Positions 28,419 through 37,865 of a stretch of 64,000 nucleotides of DNA are shown here, piece by piece. The notes under the pieces are model-generated. The model had not been told where the DNA came from. It did not search any database and saw only the letters and a list, made by a program, of their open reading frames with translations. The stretch is from Psychrobacter immobilis. GTDB lineage: Bacteria > Pseudomonadota > Gammaproteobacteria > Pseudomonadales > Moraxellaceae. The number at the start of each line of letters is the position of its first letter. The first letter of the stretch is position 1. A program made the translations under genes and the position numbers. The stretch spans positions 124,001 through 188,000 of the forward strand of contig NZ_CAJGZM010000002.1 in NCBI RefSeq assembly GCF_904846175.1, given 5' to 3'.

Positions 28419-29321
28419 ATGAGTGCCATTAATTTACAGACCTTTGCGTCATTACCCAAATCTAAAATAACCCAAAAACCGGTCATTCATTTTGCTCATG
28501 CCAATGGTATGCCAAGTGCTGTTTATGCGCCGTTTTTTGCAGCGCTTACTGAATTTTTTACCATTGAATATATTCCAATGTTGGGTAATACGCCCGATTA
28601 TCCAGTAGATGATCATTGGAAGAGCCTGACGCAGCAGATTATTGATAGTGTGGAACGTACCTGTGAGCAGCATGGCGTTAGTCAGGTGGTGGGTGTCGGT
28701 CATTCGCTTGGTGCGATGTGTACTATGCAGGCGTTATACCGTGCGCCAGAAATCTTTGCGCAAGCGGTGCTGATGGATCCACCTTGGATTTATGGCAAAG
28801 TCAGCTTGCTATGGCATTTGGCTAAAACCGCAGATAGATTACCGCTAATGAATAATCGTTTGATGGATAAACTGTCGCCAGCGGGCGTGTCTAAGCATCG
28901 CCGTGATGTTTGGGATAGCCGCGAAGATGCCTATGATAAGCTGCGTCATAAAGGGTTTTTTAAAGACTTCGATGAGCGTAGTTTTGATGGCTATATCGAG
29001 CATGGTTTACATGAGCGTGCTGATGGAAAGGTAACACTGGCCATTCCTAAAGCCAGCGAAGTTGAGGTTTTTCGTACCAACCCGTCATGGTATTGGCTAA
29101 CCCCAAACCGTGCGCCTAAGCCGCCAGTGACACTCATCATTGGTGAAGACAGTATATTTCTTAAACGCCGATTTCCGCAGCAAATCAAATCACGCCTTAA
29201 TATCGATTACGAAACCCATGCAGGTGGTCATATGTTCCCACTTGAGCACCCAGAGTCTGTGGCGCTGCAAGCGCTTGAGCTTATCAAACAGCAGTTGCCA
29301 AAGCAAACTGATGCTTATTAG
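28419..29321 (+). CDS. Alpha/beta-hydrolase fold protein
   Basis: The 300-residue protein has the oxyanion-region motif FAHANGMPS (25-33), the nucleophile elbow GHSLG with S96, an acidic residue in TLIIGEDSIF and the catalytic histidine in GGHMFPLEHP near the C-terminus. No signal peptide is visible, so it is cytoplasmic. The HANG-type motif is common among esterases and lactonases in Moraxellaceae. The substrate cannot be predicted. A GAGAG ribosome-binding site precedes the ATG. It is followed by a CPBP protease gene 60 bases later on the same strand. Confidence 0.88.
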   Translation: MSAINLQTFASLPKSKITQKPVIHFAHANGMPSAVYAPFFAALTEFFTIEYIPMLGNTPDYPVDDHWKSLTQQIIDSVERTCEQHGVSQVVGVGHSLGAMCTMQALYRAPEIFAQAVLMDPPWIYGKVSLLWHLAKTADRLPLMNNRLMDKLSPAGVSKHRRDVWDSREDAYDKLRHKGFFKDFDERSFDGYIEHGLHERADGKVTLAIPKASEVEVFRTNPSWYWLTPNRAPKPPVTLIIGEDSIFLKRRFPQQIKSRLNIDYETHAGGHMFPLEHPESVALQALELIKQQLPKQTDAY

Positions 29322-29381
29322 TGCTAGAGCTGATAATAAATGTAATATGGACAGCTCGTACACCCTTTTGAGTGATACTTT

Positions 29382-30185
29382 ATGCTAAAAGACGCGAACC
29401 CTGCACCTGCTATGACCCCATCTTTTATGACTACAGCAGCTAAGCCTACAGCGCTATTTTCACGCTTGGGTGCGCTGCTGTTGGTCATAGGCATGGTAGT
29501 GACATTTTTTATCAGTCAATTAATCGGTGTATATATCGCCGGCAAACTAGTATTGCCCGCCGCTAAAAATGCAACCATGGGCGATATTTTCTTTTTTGGT
29601 AGTAACGATGGCACGGTGGTCAGTCTTTCTATCATTATTGGTTGTGTATTATTGGTAGCAATCAGTGTCTTGTTGATTCGTGTGAGAGGCGGGAATGTAC
29701 GGCAGTATCTGGCATTAAAGTCATTTTCATGGACAGTCGGTGTTGGCATGCTAGGACTGTTGCTTATATTTATGATTGGCAGTCAGGCATTGACTTATTT
29801 ACTTAATGAATCGCCACTGGTTTTTGTCGACCCTTTATATCAGTCTGTGAGCTCAGTATGGCTATTGATATTTGCAATGGTGATTGTCGCGCCAATTTAT
29901 GAAGAGCTTATATTTCGTGGATTGTTGTGGTCGGCTATCGCAGAGCAATTCTCGGACGCAATCTATGCGGAGCATCGCGGGGCAGTCATCGCTAGCTTAG
30001 TGACAAGCGTGATATTTGCAGTGATTCATTTGCAATATGGACTTTATGAGATTAGTACCATTGTGGTGCTGGCATTAATATTTTGCTACGCGCGTATTAA
30101 GTCGGGATCGCTAGTGCTGCCGATGTTGCTACATATCATTAATAATGGGGCAGCCATGTGGCAGTATTTAGCACAAGTTGCATAA
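29382..30185 (+). CDS. CPBP family intramembrane glutamic protease (Abi-type)
   Basis: The 267-residue membrane protein has about six to eight helices. The catalytic signature is E174-E175-L-I-F-R179 in YEELIFRGLLW, followed by a second motif with H216 (FAVIHLQYG) and a third with H251 and N255 (LHIINNGAAM). The family includes Rce1-type CAAX proteases and bacterial proteins linked to peptide maturation or bacteriocin self-immunity. No bacteriocin genes are nearby, and the function is unknown. It probably forms a transcript with the upstream hydrolase. The gap after it holds a 7-bp repeat array. Confidence 0.9.
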   Translation: MLKDANPAPAMTPSFMTTAAKPTALFSRLGALLLVIGMVVTFFISQLIGVYIAGKLVLPAAKNATMGDIFFFGSNDGTVVSLSIIIGCVLLVAISVLLIRVRGGNVRQYLALKSFSWTVGVGMLGLLLIFMIGSQALTYLLNESPLVFVDPLYQSVSSVWLLIFAMVIVAPIYEELIFRGLLWSAIAEQFSDAIYAEHRGAVIASLVTSVIFAVIHLQYGLYEISTIVVLALIFCYARIKSGSLVLPMLLHIINNGAAMWQYLAQVA

Positions 30186-30200
30186 ATGCTTAACTATAAA

Positions 30201-30242
30201 CGGCTAACGGCTAACGGCTAACGGCTAACGGCTAACGGCTAA
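30201..30242. repeat. Perfect 7-bp x 6 tandem repeat (CGGCTAA)n
   Basis: Six exact copies of CGGCTAA lie between the convergent CPBP protease and dusA genes. The last copy plus TT (30236-30244) can pair with AATTAGCCG at 30261-30269, forming a 9-bp stem that could be the shared 3' hairpin. Perfect copies suggest recent slippage and a length that may vary between strains. Confidence 0.92.
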
Positions 30243-30301
30243 TTAGTGAGTGTTTGCATCAATTAGCCGCTACTTTATGCGAGAAGGGTAGTTACTTATT
30301 T

Positions 30302-31273
30302 TCATGCCTCTGGATTTAAGGCTAAGACTTCAGCAGCGGCTTGTTTAATATCGTCAATCGTCAATTGCGGTTTTCCGCTCAATGCCTGTCGCCACTTTCG
30401 TGCGCCTATCAAACCTTGGAACAACCCTAAATAATGCCGCGTCATCGTTGGTAGCGCTTCACCTTTAGCGACTTGTTCTTCTAAATAAGGATATAGCTTC
30501 GCTAAAATATCTGAGCGCTTAGGACTCGGCGCACCCCATAAACTATTGGCTTCTGCCAATAAGTACGGGTTATGATAAAACGCCCGTCCAATCATCACCC
30601 CATCGATATGCTGCAAATGCGCTTTAATATCAGCAACCGTCTCGATACCGCCATTAATTTCGATATCAAGCGCCGGGAAGTCTTGTTTTAAACGATACAC
30701 ATCGTCATAGCGTAATGGGGGTATTTCACGATTTTGCTTCGGGCTCAAGCCCTGTAGCCATGCCGTACGCGCATGAACAATAAAGCGCGTACAACCTGCT
30801 GCTGCTACTTTTTCTACGAAATCTACCATAAACTCGTAACTGTCAAAATCATCAATTCCAATACGATGCTTGACGGTCACCGGAATATCGACCGCCGCTT
30901 GCATATGTTTGACTAAATCGGCAACCGTGTGTGGCTCCGCCATGAGGCAAGCGCCAATCTTATTATGTTGGACGCGATCAGAGGGACAACCAACGTTGAT
31001 ATTGACCTCATCATAACCATGCTGCTGCGCAAATTCAGCGCATTGGGTCATCTCGCTAATATCTGCGCCGCCCAGTTGTAGCACCAGCGGATGTTCAAGC
31101 GCATCAAAGCGCAGATGCCGCGCGCGATTGCCATGTATCAGCGCACCGGTGCTAATCATCTCGGTATAAAGATAAACGTACGGATTAAACAGCCGTGCAA
31201 AGTAGCGATAATCTGTCGTCGTCCAATCGATCATGGGCGCAACAGAGAGTCGTTTGTTGGTCATATCAACCAT
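30302..31273 (-). CDS. dusA: tRNA-dihydrouridine(20/20a) synthase DusA
   Basis: The 323-residue FMN- and NADPH-dependent enzyme reduces uridine 20/20a in the D-loop of tRNA. The N-terminal stretch RLSVAPMIDWTTTDYRYFARL is followed by the catalytic cysteine C96 in NVGCPSDRVQ, the FMN-phosphate region INGGIETVADI and GVMIGRAFYHNP. The small helical C-terminal domain runs from about 245. The DusA subgroup is supported by the WTTTDYR and GCPSDRVQ signatures and the normal length. The second ATG (codon 4) is an alternative start. It appears to be a single-gene unit. Confidence 0.95.
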   Translation of the reverse strand: MVDMTNKRLSVAPMIDWTTTDYRYFARLFNPYVYLYTEMISTGALIHGNRARHLRFDALEHPLVLQLGGADISEMTQCAEFAQQHGYDEVNINVGCPSDRVQHNKIGACLMAEPHTVADLVKHMQAAVDIPVTVKHRIGIDDFDSYEFMVDFVEKVAAAGCTRFIVHARTAWLQGLSPKQNREIPPLRYDDVYRLKQDFPALDIEINGGIETVADIKAHLQHIDGVMIGRAFYHNPYLLAEANSLWGAPSPKRSDILAKLYPYLEEQVAKGEALPTMTRHYLGLFQGLIGARKWRQALSGKPQLTIDDIKQAAAEVLALNPEA

Positions 31274-31331
31274 TAGAGTTAAGCCTCGTTATTAAACATG
31301 CATAATTTTCAGTGCATTTTTAAGTACAGTT

Positions 31332-31393
31332 AAAGTGATAATAGATAAAGCGCCATGGTTTATATGTCCATGACGCCTTTTTTTTATCACTTT
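31332..31393. repeat. Imperfect 62-bp inverted repeat upstream of dusA
   Basis: Outer arms AAAGTGATAA (31332-31341) and TTATCACTTT (31384-31393) match exactly. Inner arms around CATGG / CCATG extend the stem with mismatches. A nine-T run lies on the plus strand within the right arm, giving it the look of a plus-oriented terminator, although no plus-strand gene ends there. It may be a palindromic repeat element. Confidence 0.6.
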
Positions 31394-31478
31394 ATCTATA
31401 TAGATTAAATAGTAAAAAAATCAATGCAATAGCGAAATAGAGATAAATTGAATAGTGGTCACATTAAACAGCTATTCT

Positions 31479-32780
31479 CTAAATTACCTCATCAATTTTT
31501 TTGAATTCGGGCAAATTATAAAAATAAATGCCCATGATGATACCAATAAAGCCGATAAAGGCGATATACAGGGCGGGCGAAAAACTGATATATAAAGTCG
31601 CATAACCAAGCCCAAAAGGTACTAAGACTCCGACTATACCATAGGCGACATTATAACAAAGCGCCATGCCGGTAAGTCGCACATTGGTTGGAAATAATTG
31701 CACCAAGATTGCCGGTACCATGCCAACAATACCAGAGCAAAACCCTAACAGCGCATACATGATAAGAATATAATCGCCACTTGCTTGCAGATGATAAAAG
31801 AAGGCAAACATCTGCGCAATCAATAAAGTAGAGCCAATTGCCAACACTTTCCCGAAGTTTTGATGATTGGAGATAAGACCATAAAATACACAGCCAAAAA
31901 TCATAAATACAATGCCTAGACTGTGTGAAAATCGAAATAAATCATTGTCTAAAGTAAAGCGCAACTCAATTAAATCAGGTAATAACAGGACGATAACGGT
32001 TGTGACACTCGATATAATAAGGGTAAGAAGCAAGCCGATAAAAATAGAATGCTTACAATGCTTAAAGAGTAAGGTAAAGGGCTTAGCAATATAATCACTT
32101 GGTTTTGAGGCTTTCATGGCAATGAAAAAAGGCGATTCGTCTATCCAGCGCCATGCCAATAGTGGCAAAACGCTGAGTATCGCTGCGGCAAAAAATGGTA
32201 CTCGCCAGCCATAGTCAGCCAATTGTTCTGTGGTCATGGAGTTGGTCAGCCAAAGAAAAAAGGCGTTAGAGAATAGGACACCGACAAAAAAGCTGGCGGT
32301 CACATAGCTACAGGCAATTGATAAATATTGACGCGGCACGTGTTCTGAGACAAAAACCCAAGCCAGTGGCACAAAAAGCCCAAAAGCCATCCCTTGTATC
32401 AGGCGTAAGATAATAAATAACGCTGGCGCAAACAAGCCCCATTGAGCATAAGCAGGCAAACAGGCCATCGCCAGTAAGCTAGCTGCGGTCACCAAGATAC
32501 TGATTAATAGTATCGGTTTACGACCTTTGCTGTCCCCATAGCGCCCGAAGATAACGCCACCAAATGGACGGGCCAAATAACCAATGGCAAACAGCCCCAG
32601 CCCTTGTATTTTCGCCATCGCCGCGCTGGTATTAGCAGGGAAAAAGGCGGCTGCAATGATATCTGCGAGATATAAATAAATCAAAAAATCAAAAAACGCG
32701 ACTGCGCTGCTAAAGCAGATAAATAGTACGGCATTTCTATCTTTGGAAGACATTAGTGCATATTGAGAACGAGAAGGCAT
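31479..32780 (-). CDS. MFS transporter, metabolite:H+ symporter (MHS/ProP-like) type
   Basis: The 433-residue inner-membrane transporter has 12 predicted helices in two halves of six. The loop 2-3 motif GRYGDSKGRKP (about 78-88) and the preceding LARPFGGVIFG are hallmarks of the MHS family, whose members carry proline/betaine, citrate, ketoglutarate or shikimate with protons. The substrate here is unknown. The mid-loop IDESPFF near 214 is also typical. Nearby genes do not reveal the solute. No ribosome-binding site is strong, but the first ATG fits the family start. Confidence 0.88.
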   Translation of the reverse strand: MPSRSQYALMSSKDRNAVLFICFSSAVAFFDFLIYLYLADIIAAAFFPANTSAAMAKIQGLGLFAIGYLARPFGGVIFGRYGDSKGRKPILLISILVTAASLLAMACLPAYAQWGLFAPALFIILRLIQGMAFGLFVPLAWVFVSEHVPRQYLSIACSYVTASFFVGVLFSNAFFLWLTNSMTTEQLADYGWRVPFFAAAILSVLPLLAWRWIDESPFFIAMKASKPSDYIAKPFTLLFKHCKHSIFIGLLLTLIISSVTTVIVLLLPDLIELRFTLDNDLFRFSHSLGIVFMIFGCVFYGLISNHQNFGKVLAIGSTLLIAQMFAFFYHLQASGDYILIMYALLGFCSGIVGMVPAILVQLFPTNVRLTGMALCYNVAYGIVGVLVPFGLGYATLYISFSPALYIAFIGFIGIIMGIYFYNLPEFKKIDEVI

Positions 32781-33038
32781 AATAAATCAAGCACCACATA
32801 AAGAAGAGTTTATCAAGACGGTTATTATCTAGATAACCGACTATAGTAAAAAACAAGAAACCAGCATAGCTGGATAATAATTTGCTGAAGACGTAAAGTT
32901 TTGCGCTAAAAAATACCTGAGCGACAATTCATCTATTTAAAATGGCGCGCTCAAGCTTGCTCTGTTTGTTGAAAAGCTATTCAAAAGTAATTAAATAAGA
33001 TTTATCGAATATAATTTATTCGATAAAGTGTTCGACCC

Positions 33039-34772
33039 TTATAGCAACCAATCAATCGGTAGCCATGACATGATGGTCAGCCAAACATGGTCACTGATAT
33101 CAACAAGCGGCTCTGAATCGTAGACCACTTTTTTGCCACCTTCTATCGTATGCCACTGTAAATTGCCATTTTCTAATAACTTTACTTCGTACGCTTGGGT
33201 TAATAAATCATCGCTCAGCGCATCATGTAATTGTTTTGCGAGCTCATCGTCATTGATAATCACACCCATCTCGGTATTGATATTAGCGGAGCGCGGGTCG
33301 ACATTGTATGAGCCGATGAATACTTGATAGTCATCAACGGCAAAAGCTTTCGCATGCAAGCTGGTTGACGACTGACTGCGCGCCTTCCATAGCTTGTTTT
33401 CGCGTTTTTCTTCAGAGGCCGTTGATTTTAGCTCGTAGATTTTTACTCCTGCACGTAGCAGATTAGGACGCCATTGACTGTAGCCAGAATGCACGGCGGT
33501 CACATCGGTGGCATCAAAAGAGTTGGTTAAAATATTGATTTCAATACCCGATTCTGCCAGCGCTACCAAGGTGTTAACACCATCTTTGGTCGGTACAAAA
33601 TAAGATGAGATAATAGTTAGGCGCTTGCTTGGGCTACCCAATAGGGTGCGCAGCTGATGCACCAAATTGGTATCCGCTGGGACAGTTTTGGTCAGTTTCC
33701 CGACATCATCACTCAAAAACTGCATGTTCGTCCAGCGAAAGGGCACACGTTTATTGATTAAATCAGTATCAATAGACGAGTCTTCGATAGCGGTTTTATA
33801 AACTTCCAAGCTGCTCTTGCTGGAATTTTTCTCATCACTTCTTAGTTGATCCAAACCTTTTAAAAAGTCCGTGGTTTCGCCTTTATCAAGGGTCGCTAAG
33901 GTTTGAATATCAAATGAGATTGGTGCCGACCAGTAGCTGGCAAAGCTGTTGTCAATATCGGCGACGACTTTGCCTATCAGTAAAACATCTAAATCCGCAA
34001 ATTGGCTGTTTTTATCGTTACTTAAGTATTCATCACCAATATTACGCCCACCAATAATGGTAATTTGCTTATCGAAAATCATGCTTTTATTGTGCATGCG
34101 GCGATTGATTCGCGGTAAACCAGTTACGAAATTTAAAGTTTGAAATTTACGGTACATCAATGGATTAATAATACGTACCGCAATATTAGGGTGGCTGGCA
34201 AAACGTAATAGATGTTGATCAAACTTGGCGCTGTTATTAAAATCATCGAGTAACAGGCGCACGATGACCCCGCGCTCGGCCGCATCCCACAAGTCTTTTA
34301 GCATCAGCTGTCCAGCTTGGTCATTATGCCAGATATAATATTGCGCATCGATATTACGGGTGGCCATATTGGTCAAAATACTGCGTGACGCAAAGGCATT
34401 GGCTCCCGTCACAATCGGGTGGTAACCAGATAAATCAGGGTGAATCTCGTTTTGTTCACTAATCGCTGCCACCAAATCCGTACTATTGCTTTGTGGATTT
34501 GTATTTGCGTTATTATCTTGGCTACTATTTTTATTAGCACTGTCTTGATTACTACTGTCTTCTAGAGTAGGAGTTTGCTGATTATCTGTTTGTTGATTAG
34601 CGTCCTGCTGGCTATCATTCTTTTGGTATAAAGCGTCAACGCGTGCCGATAATGCTTGGCTTTCAGGCAAATGCGGCTGTTTTGGTAAAGTTTGGCAGCC
34701 ACTAAGACCTAACGTGAGCCCAAGCGTTAGACTCAACGATAAGTTGCTTGGTTCTATACTGAATATCGACAT
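33039..34772 (-). CDS. Phospholipase D family lipoprotein, cardiolipin-synthase-like (ClsC type)
   Basis: The 577-residue protein has a lipoprotein signal ending in LGLSGC (lipidated C26), then an Asn/Gln/Ser-rich low-complexity linker (about 50-95) and two HKD motifs. These are H227-N-K-x4-D in RMHNKSMIFD and H473-A-K-x4-D in SLHAKAFAVDD, each followed by the G-x-x-N stretch (GGRNIGDEY, GSYNVDPRS). HKD pairs transfer phosphatidyl groups. The closest known type is YmdC/ClsC, which makes cardiolipin from phosphatidylethanolamine and phosphatidylglycerol. No ymdB-type partner lies beside it. The enzyme would act at a periplasmic membrane face. It is longer than E. coli ClsC (473), largely because of the linker. 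Confidence 0.9.
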   Translation of the reverse strand: MSIFSIEPSNLSLSLTLGLTLGLSGCQTLPKQPHLPESQALSARVDALYQKNDSQQDANQQTDNQQTPTLEDSSNQDSANKNSSQDNNANTNPQSNSTDLVAAISEQNEIHPDLSGYHPIVTGANAFASRSILTNMATRNIDAQYYIWHNDQAGQLMLKDLWDAAERGVIVRLLLDDFNNSAKFDQHLLRFASHPNIAVRIINPLMYRKFQTLNFVTGLPRINRRMHNKSMIFDKQITIIGGRNIGDEYLSNDKNSQFADLDVLLIGKVVADIDNSFASYWSAPISFDIQTLATLDKGETTDFLKGLDQLRSDEKNSSKSSLEVYKTAIEDSSIDTDLINKRVPFRWTNMQFLSDDVGKLTKTVPADTNLVHQLRTLLGSPSKRLTIISSYFVPTKDGVNTLVALAESGIEINILTNSFDATDVTAVHSGYSQWRPNLLRAGVKIYELKSTASEEKRENKLWKARSQSSTSLHAKAFAVDDYQVFIGSYNVDPRSANINTEMGVIINDDELAKQLHDALSDDLLTQAYEVKLLENGNLQWHTIEGGKKVVYDSEPLVDISDHVWLTIMSWLPIDWLL

Positions 34773-35226
34773 AAATGAGCTACCTTCGTGAGCCTGAATA
34801 TAACGCAGCGCTTGTTAAATGGGGTTGAATTTTTGGGCTATTTTTAGCGATGATAGCACTGATAATGTAGCCTATGATAATATCGCTCAAAGCAATATTC
34901 AAAGCGCCGCTAAGCTTAGCAGTTGTCGTCATCTGTGCCTATTATAAATACGTTATTTTTGTTAGATGCAGTGCTTTATTAGCCATGCTACAAATATCTT
35001 CCGGTCATCGTTTGCGCTTGCATTGCACTCTTACAAATGCTTTAACCAGTCTTGGTTGTAAATGCTTAAGAATCTTCTTACTAAATAGTATGCAAAAATA
35101 ATATTTAGCATGGCTTTGAAAGCAGCTGTTTGGAATAAGTTGGCATGCTATGATAACGCGAATGAATGGTATTTATAATCAAAAATAAGCCGTATGTTTA
35201 ATAATAACCCGTGCAATGGAAAATTT
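34773..35226. other. Divergent intergenic region before metZ
   Basis: About 450 bases between the phospholipase-D gene and metZ. It must carry both promoters, but I found no consensus pair and no SAM-riboswitch-like fold. An open frame at 34874-35101 on the plus strand lacks a ribosome-binding site and coding character, and is not called. Confidence 0.4.
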
Positions 35227-36516
35227 ATGAGTCAGTCGCAAACGCATGATGATAGCAATTTGAATAAAATAGATCCAAACTGGCGCAGTGACGCGCTCAA
35301 TTTAGACCTCGATTATGGCATGCAGACCATTGCGGTACGAGCAGGGCAACATCGCACTGACGAGGGCGAGCACTCAGAAGCAATTTTTACCACCAGCTCT
35401 TATGTTTATGAGTCGGCGTCAGATGCCGCTGCCCACTTTAATGGCGAAAAGTCGGGCAACGTTTATTCGCGCCACACCAATCCTAGTGTGCGTACCTTTG
35501 AGCGGCGTTTAGCAGCACTCGAAAATGGCGAGCGTGCTGTGGCAACGGCGTCGGGCATGGGTGCAATCTTAACCATGTGCTTAGCCTACTTAAAAGCAGG
35601 TGACCACTTACTTGCTGCCAATCAATTATTTGGCTCATCGATTGGCTTGTTTAATAACTATATGGCAAAGTTCGGCGTTGAAGTTAGCTATGTCGATTGC
35701 TTCGATAATGAGGCTTGGGCAAATGCGGTTCAGGCGAATACCAAGGTGATTTATTGCGAAAGCCCCAGTAATCCACTGGCACAAATCTGCGATATCGGTT
35801 ATCTGAGCGAGCTGTGTAAAGCCAATGATATTTTACTGGTCGTTGATAATTGCTTTGCTACGCCTGCATTGCAGCGTCCCCTCGACTTAGGCGCTGATGT
35901 GGTCATTCATTCTGCGACCAAATATTTAGACGGACAAGGTCGGGTATTGGGCGGCGCATTGGTCGGCAGTGATAAACTGATGCAAGAGGCATTTACCGTG
36001 GTGCGCTCAGGTGGTATAAGCATGAGTCCATTTAACGCTTGGATCTTTACCAAAGGGCTTGAGACGCTTAAATTGCGTATGCAAGCGCACTGTCACAATG
36101 CCAATCAAGTGGCAGAATTCTTAGTCAATCATCCCAATGTCAGTACCGTGCATTTCCCAGGTTTAAGTGATCATCCCGCTCACGAATTGGCTACGCGCCA
36201 ACATCATATGAAAGGTGGTTATGGTGCTATCATGGGCTTTGAGGTTAAACCGTCGGCTAGCTCTGATTTAAAGGGCTCTGATCCAAAAGCTGCTGCTTGG
36301 CATGTGATTGACTCAACGCAAATGCTGTCTATCACCAATAATTTGGGCGATGCCAAGACCACGATTACCCATCCAGCGACCACCACCCACTTTCGCCTAA
36401 CGCCAGAGGCGCGCGCAGAAGCAGGTGTCAACGATAGTCTTATCCGTTTGTCGGTAGGATTAGAAGATGTGGAAGATATCATCAAAGATTTGGCGCGTGG
36501 TTTAGACAGTTTGTAA
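35227..36516 (+). CDS. metZ: O-succinylhomoserine sulfhydrylase MetZ
   Basis: This PLP enzyme of the Cys/Met metabolism family makes homocysteine from O-succinylhomoserine and sulfide, in direct sulfhydrylation for methionine synthesis. Typical stretches are TIAVRAGQHRTDEGEHSEAI near the start, YSRHTNPSVRTFERRLAALE, SGMGAI, the aspartate in LLVVDNCFATP and the PLP lysine in SATKYLDGQGRVLGG (codon 35920-35922). The C-terminus contains SLGDAK-like NLGDAKTTITHPATTTH. I place the start at ATG 35227 (MSQSQTHDD), which follows TGGAAA; the frame extends to an ATG at 35194. MetB is the main alternative, but the GQGRVLGG segment favours MetZ. Confidence 0.92.
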   Translation: MSQSQTHDDSNLNKIDPNWRSDALNLDLDYGMQTIAVRAGQHRTDEGEHSEAIFTTSSYVYESASDAAAHFNGEKSGNVYSRHTNPSVRTFERRLAALENGERAVATASGMGAILTMCLAYLKAGDHLLAANQLFGSSIGLFNNYMAKFGVEVSYVDCFDNEAWANAVQANTKVIYCESPSNPLAQICDIGYLSELCKANDILLVVDNCFATPALQRPLDLGADVVIHSATKYLDGQGRVLGGALVGSDKLMQEAFTVVRSGGISMSPFNAWIFTKGLETLKLRMQAHCHNANQVAEFLVNHPNVSTVHFPGLSDHPAHELATRQHHMKGGYGAIMGFEVKPSASSDLKGSDPKAAAWHVIDSTQMLSITNNLGDAKTTITHPATTTHFRLTPEARAEAGVNDSLIRLSVGLEDVEDIIKDLARGLDSL

Positions 36517-36531
36517 AGATAACGGTATAAT
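36502..36531 (+). promoter_or_regulatory. Likely promoter of ybaB, inside the 3' end of metZ
   Basis: TATAAT at 36526-36531 is preceded by TTAGAC at 36502-36507 with an 18-base spacer. The element overlaps the last codons of metZ and lies about 65 bases before the ybaB ATG. Confidence 0.5.
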
Positions 36532-36596
36532 CGCTGTTAGCATTTTATTTTAGTAAAATACCAATCATTTATTATTAAAAAACCAAAGAGGCAATT

Positions 36597-36926
36597 ATGA
36601 ATATTCAAGCATTGATGCAACAAGCACAAACGATGCAAAAGAAAGTTGAAGCAAACGTTGAAAACGCTAAGAAAGAATTGGCTAATAAAGAAGTACACGC
36701 CGAAGCGGGCAGTGGTCTAGTAAAAGTAACTATGACGGGTCGTCATGTGGTTAAGCGTTTAACCATCGACCCAAGTTTATTGGAAGATGAGCCGGATATG
36801 ATTGAAGACTTGATCGCTGCCGCCATCAATGATGCAGTACGTCAAGCGGATGAGTTATACGAAGAAACCATGGCTGGCGCGACCTCAGGTATGGGTTTAC
36901 CACCGGGTATGCAAGGTATGTTCTAA
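36597..36926 (+). CDS. ybaB: YbaB/EbfC family nucleoid-associated DNA-binding protein
   Basis: A 109-residue dimeric DNA-binding protein of the tweezer-like EbfC family. Characteristic features are the N-terminal helix [16 protein letters not shown], the beta region [22 protein letters not shown] and the Met/Gly-rich end [12 protein letters not shown]. It coats DNA and may influence replication or repair. An AGAGG site precedes the ATG. recR follows about 200 bases later, as in many bacteria, but a terminator lies between them and dnaX is not upstream. Confidence 0.95.
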   Translation: MNIQALMQQAQTMQKKVEANVENAKKELANKEVHAEAGSGLVKVTMTGRHVVKRLTIDPSLLEDEPDMIEDLIAAAINDAVRQADELYEETMAGATSGMGLPPGMQGMF

Positions 36927-37041
36927 GTAGCTGGATTTTCAGCGCTAAACTGTTTAAGACGAAACTTTTAAAGACTAATTTTTTAAAAACAAAGCCGTTA
37001 AATATTAATCTTTTAAGCGCGAAAAACTGCGGATTGAGCAC

Positions 37042-37081
37042 AAAAACGGGGTTGTTATCGACATGATACGACCCCATTTTT
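37042..37081 (+). terminator. Terminator between ybaB and recR
   Basis: An imperfect stem (GGGGTTGTTATC / GATACGACCCC with one bulge) has an ACAT loop, is preceded by A5 and is followed by ATTTTTAT. It would end ybaB transcripts before recR or reduce read-through. Confidence 0.7.
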
Positions 37082-37123
37082 ATAGCTACGATTTATAAAT
37101 TAAGTTAAATAAAGGAAGTTACT

Positions 37124-37717
37124 TTGCTGACAGCCAAATTTGATCAGCTGGTCAAACAGCTGCGTATTTTGCCAGGCGTGGGGCAAAAAAGTGCCCAACG
37201 TATGGCGCTACATCTGCTGACCAAAAAGCGTCCACAAGGTATGGCGCTAGCGCAAGCTTTGGACGAGGCGATGCGTGATATCGTCGAATGCCAGCGCTGC
37301 CACAGCTTTAGTGATGAGGCAGTTTGTCCATTATGCCAAGACCCAAGGCGTGATGATGGCTTGTTATGCGTGGTCGAAACCGCAGCAGACGTGATGGCTA
37401 TCGAACAAACGGCAGGCTATCGTGGACGCTACTTTGTGTTAGGCGGTCACTTATCACCGATTGACGGAATCAGCGCTGATGATTTAAATATTGAGCAGCT
37501 GGTCTGGCGGGTTAAGCAAGAGCCTGTTGAAGAGTTGATATTGGCAACTGGTACTACCGTCGAAGGTCAAACCACCGCGCACTTTATCAGTGAAGCGGTC
37601 GGTCGTCATGTCAATAAGGTGACACGCTTGGCGCAAGGCGTGCCCATGGGCGGTGAGCTTGAGTATCTTGATAGTATGACCCTTGGCCAAGCCATGCAAA
37701 ATCGTTCTTTCTTATAG
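37124..37717 (+). CDS. recR: Recombination mediator protein RecR
   Basis: The 197-residue protein loads RecA at gaps with RecF and RecO. An N-terminal helix-hairpin-helix ([20 protein letters not shown], about 13-32) is followed by a zinc finger with C56, C59, C68 and C71. A Toprim domain (about 80-175) includes [12 protein letters not shown]. The start codon is TTG at 37124 with a good AAAGGA site seven bases upstream; no in-frame ATG exists nearby. The length is usual. Confidence 0.96.
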   Translation: MLTAKFDQLVKQLRILPGVGQKSAQRMALHLLTKKRPQGMALAQALDEAMRDIVECQRCHSFSDEAVCPLCQDPRRDDGLLCVVETAADVMAIEQTAGYRGRYFVLGGHLSPIDGISADDLNIEQLVWRVKQEPVEELILATGTTVEGQTTAHFISEAVGRHVNKVTRLAQGVPMGGELEYLDSMTLGQAMQNRSFL

Positions 37718-37865
37718 TATTCTTTATAGCAATTCCATAAATTCTCTATAAAAACCAAGTCTTGTCCATTTTATTTGATGAAATTGTTATAATTGCTTTC
37801 TTATTTATTTTTATTAAGACGCAATTTAGCGTTTTATTTTCTCCTATTTATGCAGGTATCTGCCC

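Noticed and set aside
30201..30242. CRISPR-like array
   Set aside because: The heptamer copies are contiguous with no spacers, and no cas gene is in the window.
34874..35101. 75-codon open frame upstream of metZ
   Set aside because: It has no ribosome-binding site and no coding character, and lies where the metZ promoter is expected.
35194..35226. Upstream ATG of metZ as the real start
   Set aside because: It has no ribosome-binding site and adds residues not typical of MetZ; the ATG at 35227 is better placed.
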